From CAWJKP01 sp963843465 (GTDB lineage Bacteria; Planctomycetota; Planctomycetia; Pirellulales; Thermoguttaceae): a stretch of 64,000 nucleotides of DNA. Under the pieces are notes generated by a model. It was not told the DNA's origin. It saw only the letters and a list, made by a program, of their open reading frames with translations, and searched no databases. Location of the stretch: positions 62,001-126,000 of the forward strand of contig CAWJKP010000004.1 of the NCBI GenBank assembly GCA_963843465.1, given 5' to 3'. Positions 58,377 through 64,000 of the stretch are shown here, piece after piece (the first letter of the stretch is position 1; every line of letters begins with the position of its first letter). The position numbers and the translations under genes were made by a program.

Positions 58377-60239
58377 TCAGTACAATATGTGCGATCCGAC
58401 CATCTTGAAGTGCTCGATCACCGGGCCCATCACCAATCCGGGCAGGAAGTTCAATGCGCCCACGATGAGAATCACCCCGGCCACCAGCAGGCAGAACGTC
58501 GGGCCGACCACCGGGAAACTGCCCGTGTGCAGCGGCGCCGCCTTCTTTCTGGCCAGCGCCCCCGCCAAGGCCAGGGTGGGGATGATCTCGAAGTAGCGGC
58601 CGATGAGGATGCAAAACGTCTGCGTCCAGTTGAACATCGTGCTGCCGTAAGTCGTTATCGTCTTGGTCTTGTCGGCCGGGTCGGGGGACGTGACGGTGGG
58701 CGCGTAGCCGACGCCGCCGAAGGCCGTGCCGTTGTTGGCGGTCCCGGAGCTGAAGGCGTAGAACAATTCGCTGAAGGCATGGGGCCCGTTGTTGGCGTTG
58801 TTGTCCGTGCCCCATTTGGCCAGGCACGACCACGCTGTAAACCCAACCGTGTCCAGCACGATCATCAGCAGCAGCAGGCAGCAGCACTTCACGTCGAAAC
58901 TAGCGATCTTCTTGCCCAGGTAATCGGGCGTGCGTCCGATCATCAGGCCGGCGAGGAACACCGAGACGAAGATAAAGATCAGCATCGTGTACAGTCCGCT
59001 GCCGATGCCGCCGAAGATCACCTCGCCCAGGTGCATGTTGAACAGGAGCATGAAGCCGGCCATGGGCATCATGGAGTCGTGCTGGCAGTTGTTGGCTCCC
59101 TCGGCCGTGATGGTGACGTTATTGGCCCACGTGGCCGAGTTGTAGACGCCGATGCGGACTTCCTTGCCTTCCATGTTGCAATTGGCGGGACTGACGCCCA
59201 GCGCCGTCATCCGCGGATTGGGCTGGGCCTCGAAATACCACGTTATCAGGTTGGTGACAATCAGCAGCGCGAACATGATCAGCCAGATGTTCCAGCCGTG
59301 CAAGCGGTGATCGATCATCAGGCCGTAGTAATAGGGCAGGCCAGCAATCACGGAGAAGAATAGCATCAACTGCAGGAACTCCGACAACGGCGTGGGATTC
59401 TCGAAGGGGTGGGCGCAGTCGGCACCGGTGATGCCCGGGCCGTTCAGGCCGAGCACCTTGGGTGCCGCGTAGGCGGCGATCGGGCCCTGCACGATCGGCT
59501 GCACGCTGGGCTGCGTCGCCGAGGGCGCCGCCGACTGGTCCAGAATGGTGGCTTGGGTGTACGGCCGGTAATTCATGGGCATCCCCTGCCACAGATTCAA
59601 CGTGGCGAACACCAGGCACATGGGGATGAACAGGTACAACGTGATCCGCGTCAGATCGACCCAGAAATTGCCGATGTTTCGCGTCTGCTGGCGGGCGACG
59701 CCGCGCACCAGCGCGGCCGCCGTGCCAATGCCGACGGCGGAGGAAAAGAAAAAGTGGAGCAGCGTGGCAACGAGCTGCGAGAAATGCGTGAACATCTGCT
59801 CCGGCTCATAGCTCTGCCAGTCGGTGTTGGTGGCGAAGGAGACGGCTTGGATGAAGGCGATGATTGCCGGCACCTTGCCGCCGCCGTTGATGACGCCGTT
59901 CTTATCCACCGTACCGGCGAGGCTGGCCAGGTTCGCCTTCAGGGGCAGGATGTCCTGGATGCGGTACAGACCGTAGCTGAGCACAGTGGTGACCATGCCC
60001 AACATGAGTATCGCCAAGGCGTACTGCTTCCAGTTTTGCTGTTTCTTTGGATTGACACGCGCCACCTTGTAGACGAGCCATTCCACCGGACCGAGGATCT
60101 TCTCCAGGATTCCAAGGCCGCCTTTCTTGTCGGGATCGAGCACGCGCAACAAGTAGAAGCCCATCGGCTTGGTGATGGCGGCCAGCGCGACGAGAAACAC
60201 CAGAAACTGAATCCAGCCTGACAAAGTCATGTATTGCAT
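58377..60239 (-). CDS. kdpA: Potassium-transporting ATPase potassium-binding subunit KdpA
   Basis: Channel-like subunit of the Kdp pump. Selectivity-filter-like segments of the four M1-P-M2 repeats are seen, for example AVSFATNTDWQSYEPEQMFT, FENPTPLSEFLQLMLFFSVI and FYAFSSGTANNGTAFGGVGY. The N-terminus GWIQFLVFLVALAAITKPMG and C-terminus LNFLPGLVMGPVIEHFKM are typical. At 620 residues it is slightly long; the extra residues are in periplasmic loops (around GANNCQHDSMMPMAG and near the PSATQPSVQPIVQ stretch). The ATG at MQYMTLSG was used; the second Met is an alternative. Confidence 0.96.
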   Translation of the reverse strand: MQYMTLSGWIQFLVFLVALAAITKPMGFYLLRVLDPDKKGGLGILEKILGPVEWLVYKVARVNPKKQQNWKQYALAILMLGMVTTVLSYGLYRIQDILPLKANLASLAGTVDKNGVINGGGKVPAIIAFIQAVSFATNTDWQSYEPEQMFTHFSQLVATLLHFFFSSAVGIGTAAALVRGVARQQTRNIGNFWVDLTRITLYLFIPMCLVFATLNLWQGMPMNYRPYTQATILDQSAAPSATQPSVQPIVQGPIAAYAAPKVLGLNGPGITGADCAHPFENPTPLSEFLQLMLFFSVIAGLPYYYGLMIDHRLHGWNIWLIMFALLIVTNLITWYFEAQPNPRMTALGVSPANCNMEGKEVRIGVYNSATWANNVTITAEGANNCQHDSMMPMAGFMLLFNMHLGEVIFGGIGSGLYTMLIFIFVSVFLAGLMIGRTPDYLGKKIASFDVKCCCLLLLMIVLDTVGFTAWSCLAKWGTDNNANNGPHAFSELFYAFSSGTANNGTAFGGVGYAPTVTSPDPADKTKTITTYGSTMFNWTQTFCILIGRYFEIIPTLALAGALARKKAAPLHTGSFPVVGPTFCLLVAGVILIVGALNFLPGLVMGPVIEHFKMVGSHILY

Positions 60240-60321
60240 AGAGCAGCGACTTCCTTCTTTCGAGCGCTTGGACCTGCGACGGTTTGGCGGACGGTTTGCG
60301 CCTCGGTCAGGCGAGGAACGA

Positions 60322-60405
60322 TCAGAGATTTTCCGGGCGAATCAGCGTAAAAAACAGGTAGACGAAAAGGCCCAGCGAGACGATTCCAACAATGATGTTT
60401 TCCAT
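60322..60405 (-). CDS. kdpF: KdpF small subunit
   Basis: A 27-residue single-helix protein, MENIIVGIVSLGLFVYLFFT followed by LIRPENL. Position just before kdpA, length and the ending L-I-x-P/A-E-x-(L/F) match KdpF, a stabilising peptide of the pump. It begins three bases after the stop of another 27-codon ORF. Confidence 0.85.
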   Translation of the reverse strand: MENIIVGIVSLGLFVYLFFTLIRPENL

Positions 60406-60408
60406 GGA

Positions 60409-60492
60409 TCAGATCCTATCGAAGGCATAGGTATAAGCGACGGACAGGACGAAGAAGCCGACGATTGCCAACACGAAAATGAGATCCATCAT
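60409..60492 (-). CDS. 27-residue membrane peptide upstream of kdpF
   Basis: MMDLIFVLAIVGFFVLSVAY then TYAFDRI, one hydrophobic helix with a short charged tail. It lies three bases before kdpF and is therefore probably cotranscribed. I recall similar tiny ORFs with a (C/F)DRL-type ending preceding kdpF in other bacteria, but they have no established function. It may be an additional Kdp-associated peptide. Confidence 0.65.
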   Translation of the reverse strand: MMDLIFVLAIVGFFVLSVAYTYAFDRI

Positions 60493-60520
60493 GAGCCGAT
60501 GCTCCTGAGCCTTGAGTTTG

Positions 60521-60618
60521 TAGGGTGGGCTTTAGCCCGCCGGCGCGACCTTCCCGATTCCTCGCACCCTATGCATTCTCCGCACTGCGTCGTGAAGGCG
60601 GGCTAAAGCCCACCCTAC
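60521..60618. repeat. GTAG-footed GGTGGGCTTTAGCCCGCC pair
   Basis: GTAGGGTGGGCTTTAGCCCG and CGGGCTAAAGCCCACCCTAC, each a near-perfect hairpin, lie in the kdp leader between the kdpD-like gene and the first kdp ORF. Confidence 0.9.
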
Positions 60619-60691
60619 GTTTGCTGCCCCGGTGGAAACCGCTCGTTTCTTTCCCGGGGGGTGAGAATCTCACATCAACGGGTCGCAGGCT

Positions 60692-60826
60692 TCAATGCAA
60701 AATGCGCGCCATGAATACTGGCTTTTGCCAACTTGCGATTTGCTAATGGCTTACGACAAAACGACGGGCGCGGTCTCAGCGAGAAACATTGCATTTTGCC
60801 CGGAGAGAGATTGCATTTTGCGAGAT
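60692..60826. promoter_or_regulatory. Three TGCATTTTGC boxes between kdpD-like and kdp structural genes
   Basis: ATGCAAAATGCG, then ATTGCATTTTGCCC and GATTGCATTTTGCGAG, about 85 and 15 bases apart, with the first inverted relative to the others. The stretch is AT-richer than its surroundings and has no gene. It could be an operator region of the kdp operon; the known KdpE consensus is not recognised. Confidence 0.3.
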
Positions 60827-60827
60827 G

Positions 60828-61978
60828 TTAGGCTTGTGGCGGCGGGCTGTTGTCCACCACGGTCACATCAACACCGGGGACACTTTGCACCAGACGGTCC
60901 AAGACGGATCGGCCGAACCAACGGCGATACCAGGGCTGCCGCGTCCGGCCCAGGACGAGGTGCGTAATCCCGTATTCCTTGACGAAGGTGTCGATGGCGC
61001 TGATGAGATCGACGCCTTTGATGGGAAACGACGTGCCGCCCAACTCCCGGGCAAGGTCGAGGTTGTTGCCGATCTGGCGCTGCGTGGCGGCATCGACGTA
61101 TTCGGGGCCTTCGCGAGGGGTCTGCACGTAGATGGCGTACCAGGGACGCCCAAACGGTCGGCGATCCGCGCGGCCTTGCGCAGCAGGGCGGCCGCATGAG
61201 GGCTCCGCGAGCTGAGGCACACCCCGACGCGCTCGGAGCCGAAAGCCCGCTGAGCGCCCCGCTGCTCGTCCTCTCGCCGGGAGCGGTCGAGCCGGAAAGC
61301 GATCTCTTCCATGGCCAGCTCGCGGAGCTGCGTGAGTTTCTCCGGCGCGAAGAAGTTCTCCAGCGCCGTGGAGACGCGCTCCGCCGGATAGATCTTTCCC
61401 GCCTGGAGCCGTTCGCGCAGGTCTTCGGCCGAGAGATCGACGTTGACGATTTGATCGGCCATCGTGACCACGTAGTCGGGAAGGCGCTCCTTGACGCGCA
61501 CGCCCGTGGCGCGCTGGATGATGTCGTGCAGGCTCTCCAGGTGCTGGATGTTCAGAGTGGTGATGACGTTGATGCCCGCGCGGAGAATTTCCTGGACGTC
61601 CTGATAACGCTTCGGATTGCGGCTGCCGGGGGCATTCGTATGGGCCAGCTCATCCACCAGTGCAATGGTGGGCCGCCGCTTGAGAACCGCATCCAGGTCC
61701 ATCTCCTCCAGCACGATGCCGCGGTACTCGATTTTTCGGCGAGGCACCTGTTCCAATTCGCCGATCTGGGCGATGGTCTCCGCCCGGCCGTGCGCTTCGA
61801 CGAAGCCGATCACCACGTCGACGCCCTGCCTCCGCAGGCGGTTTCCCTCTTGGAGCATGTCGTAGGTCTTGCCGACCCCCGCGGCGAACCCGAGATAGAT
61901 TTTCAGCCGCCCCCCCTGCTGCCGCCGGATGAGGTCGAGGAAAAGCTCAGGTCTGGAGTGCGATTCGTCGCTGGCCAC
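60828..61978 (-). CDS. kdpD: Stand-alone KdpD sensor (KdpD-N + USP domains), frameshifted
   Basis: Cytosolic N-terminal part of the potassium sensor KdpD without membrane helices or kinase. The P-loop is LKIYLGFAAGVGKTYDMLQE near residue 30, followed by ALVDELAHTNAPGSRNPKRY and the Walker-B-like region. The second domain is USP-like (GVCLSSRSPHAAALLRKAAR onward, ending ITHLVLGRTRQPWYRRWFGR). A one-base loss in CCC near 61144 breaks the frame at RIADRLGVP; the other frame continues WYAIYVQTPREGPEYV to VVDNSPPPQA. Corrected length is about 383 residues. Such short KdpD proteins occur in other phyla next to a separate kinase; here that kinase lies directly upstream. Confidence 0.88.
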
Positions 61979-62042
61979 TGGTTTTGCTTTCGTGGGTCAC
62001 GGTTCTTCGGGACCGGCCGAGGAATAACGTCAGGACTTGCCC

Positions 62043-62101
62043 GTAGGACGGATTGCTAATCCGTCCGTAAATCGTCGACGGATTAGCAATCCGTCCTACG
62101 G
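62043..62101. repeat. GTAGGACGGATT inverted pair
   Basis: GTAGGACGGATTGCTAATCC and GACGGATTAGCAATCCGTCC plus TACG lie between the kinase and KdpD-like genes. The best-conserved copy of this family in the window. Confidence 0.9.
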
Positions 62102-62135
62102 AATTCCCCAGTTTAGTCTTCGGTCGGTACCCAGT

Positions 62136-64000
62136 TTACTGATCGCCATCTTGCGTCAACGATTTTTCGGCCGTTTTTCCGCTCCCTCCCGGCAATGTCA
62201 TGCGAAACACGGTCGTTTCTCCCGGCCGGCTTTCGCACTCCACCGTGCCGCCGTGGGCCGTGACAATCTCCCGCACGATCGCCAGCCCCAGGCCGCTGCC
62301 GCCTTGGTTGGCATCTCCGGGCACGCGGAAGTACCTCTCGAATATCATCGGCAGGTACTGAGCAGGGATTCCGCAACCCGTATCGGCGACCGAAAAGACG
62401 ACCCGGCCGTCGGCCGCGCGGGCGGAAAGCGCGATGCGTCCGCCTTGGGGCGTGTGGACCAGCGCGTTGTCGAGCAGATTCTGCAAAGCGTGTTGGAATT
62501 GCTCCACGTCCACGGCCACCGGGGGCAATTCGCCGGCTGCGTCCATCGAAAGCTCAATCCCTCGATCCTCGGCCTGCGGCCGAAAGGAGTCGGCCGCCGC
62601 CTGGAGCAGGTCGCGTGGTTTTTCCGCTCGCAGGTGGAGTTGACTCCGCCCCTGTTCCAGCCGCGCCAGGTCGAGCAAGTTATTAATCATGACCAGCAGC
62701 CGCTCGGCGTTGTCGCGGGCATCCACGAGCAGCTCGAGCTGCTTCGGCGCAAGCGGCCCGACGGTTTCCTCCAGGAGAAGGTGGAGCACCAGCCGGATGC
62801 TCGTCAGCGGAGTCTTCAGCTCATGACTCACGGTGGCCACGAGATTGCTCTTCACCTCGTCCAACAAGCGGAAGCGGGTAATGTCCTCCAGGAGCACGGC
62901 TGCGCCGATCGTCGCGCCGTCCGCATCGCGGATCGGCAGGATGCGCGGCAGAAAGAAGTGGCTGTCTTCGCCCATTTGGATCACGACGGCCTTGTCGAAT
63001 CCCTCCGGCAGGTACTCGCGGCGGTTTTGCAGAACGTCCGCCAGGGGCTGCCGCAGCGGATCGGGAGGCTGCCAAGCCAACGGCGTCCCGCTGTCCGCCT
63101 CGATCGGCACGACGCCGAAGATGCGGCGCGCCATCGGATTGGCCAGCTCCACGCGCTGCTGTGAATCGACCACGAGGACGGGATCGGGAAAGGAGTTGAT
63201 CGTGGCCTGGCTCGTCTTCTGCGCGGGTCAATTGTGCCCTCTGCGACCGGCGGTAATCACGAAGCTGGCGGGCCATCGAATTGAAGGCGCTGGCCAGTTG
63301 CCCCAATTCATCCTCTGACGAGACGGGTACGAGCTGATCCAGGTCGCCTGCGCCGATGGCTGCGACCGATTCGGTGACGGCGCGAATCGGGTGCAAGACC
63401 GTGCGGATCGTGCTGGCGACGAGGAATATGGCCAGGGCGATTCCGATCGCCAAGCCGCCGCCATACCAGAGGAGCGAGGAATGGGCCAAGCGGCGCGCCT
63501 GCCGGTTGACCTCTTCCATGTGGTCCTGGTTGATCCGCAGGATCTCGCTCGAAACGGTCTTGATGTCGCGGAATTTGCCGGAGAGCCCCGGCGAGTTCGG
63601 CTCTCCCCGGTAAAGCGTGTCCCGCTTTTGGCCGGCGCGTTTGAAGAAGTCTTCTCCTTGACGGCGATAATGGTCGCTCAGCGCTGTCAGTGTGTCAACC
63701 AGCTCTCGTTCCCCGGGCACGGTGATATTGTGTTGCTCCTTGGAGAGGGCGGCGTCGTACAGTCTGCCGTTTGCCTGAAACTGCCGGTAAGACTCCTCTT
63801 CTCGCCCGGCCAGCGCAAACCGGAATGAGGAGTCGATGCCTTCCAGGGCCTCATTCAGGTCGCGCATGTAGATCACGCTATCGTAGTTTTCACGCAAACT
63901 CTCATTGATGCGCTTGCCGAGTTGGTAGATCAGAACGGTCCCGGTGCCGCCCAGCGCGACCAACAGGGCAAACAGAGGAACCATTGCCACAATGATTCGG
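62136..64000 (-). CDS. HAMP/PAS sensor histidine kinase, frameshifted, cut by the window edge
   Basis: Membrane kinase probably controlling kdp. The N-terminal helix VAMVPLFALLVALGGTGTVL continues off the right edge. An extracytoplasmic helical domain follows (LRENYDSVIYMRDLNEALEG), then helix two (LLWYGGGLAIGIALAIFLVA) and HAMP (HPIRAVTESVAAIGAGDLDQ). After QRAQLT the frame shifts near 63225 (one extra C or two missing bases); the continuation is SQATINSFPDPVLVVDSQQR, a PAS domain. The kinase core has SNLVATVSHELKTPLTSIRL (phosphorylated His), LQNLLDNALVHTPQGG, ADTGCGIPAQYLP and GGSGLGLAIVREIVTAHGGT. It lies 150 bases upstream of the KdpD-like gene. The response regulator is not in the window. 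Confidence 0.88.

Overview
The window looks like a stretch of a high-GC planctomycete chromosome (Planctomycetota, probably Pirellulales-like; this is inferred from gene content, not from a marker gene). Supporting features are two Tat-exported Gfo/Idh/MocA dehydrogenases, a secreted ThuA-domain protein, an SHD1-domain protein, DUF4337, DUF1634 and DUF5362 proteins, a KdpC with a long Pro/Ala-rich insertion, and very many dispersed palindromic repeats. No rRNA, tRNA, CRISPR array or intact insertion sequence was seen.

Layout. 1-5.3 kb: a membrane protein cut by the window edge, a Tat dehydrogenase with an upstream membrane protein, a thiamine-binding MTH1187-family protein, a URO-D-family protein and an IS110 transposase remnant. 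6-7.4 kb: a frameshifted two-gene operon with a type I restriction R-subunit-like nuclease domain. 8.9-15.3 kb: transketolase, a metallophosphoesterase, a cytidine-deaminase-like enzyme, a phospholipase D-like lipoprotein and a DUF4337 protein. 15.4-26.4 kb: an accessory zone of nuclease-like genes and damaged toxin-antitoxin loci, with mfd in the middle. 26.9-43 kb: parvulin isomerase, Nudix hydrolase, metallopeptidase, PAC2 protein, CPBP protease, MscS channel, TSUP/DUF1634 pair, TlpA-like thioredoxin, LOG-family protein, type A24 prepilin peptidase homologue and a Wzz-like protein. 43-54.8 kb: alpha-oxoamine synthase, a D12 methylase + HNH restriction-modification island, the second Tat dehydrogenase, ThuA, a B12/radical SAM RiPP-maturation-type enzyme, PilZ, ACT and MFS genes. 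55-64 kb: the minus-strand potassium locus, in transcription order histidine kinase, stand-alone KdpD sensor/USP protein, a 27-codon ORF, kdpF, kdpA, kdpB, kdpC.

The most striking signal is a set of short palindromic elements, many of which carry the tetranucleotide GTAG at the foot of a hairpin, usually as inverted pairs (GTAG ... CTAC). That is the architecture of REP/BIME elements mobilised by RAYT transposases, but here at least seven unrelated hairpin bodies share the same foot. Several copies lie inside protein-coding genes in an open frame, adding 20-55 residues to otherwise normal proteins.

A second cross-cutting signal is that eight genes are each broken by one apparent single-base frameshift, mostly in short homopolymer runs. 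This may be residual sequencing error in a draft assembly or real decay; those genes are annotated over their full span with the break marked.
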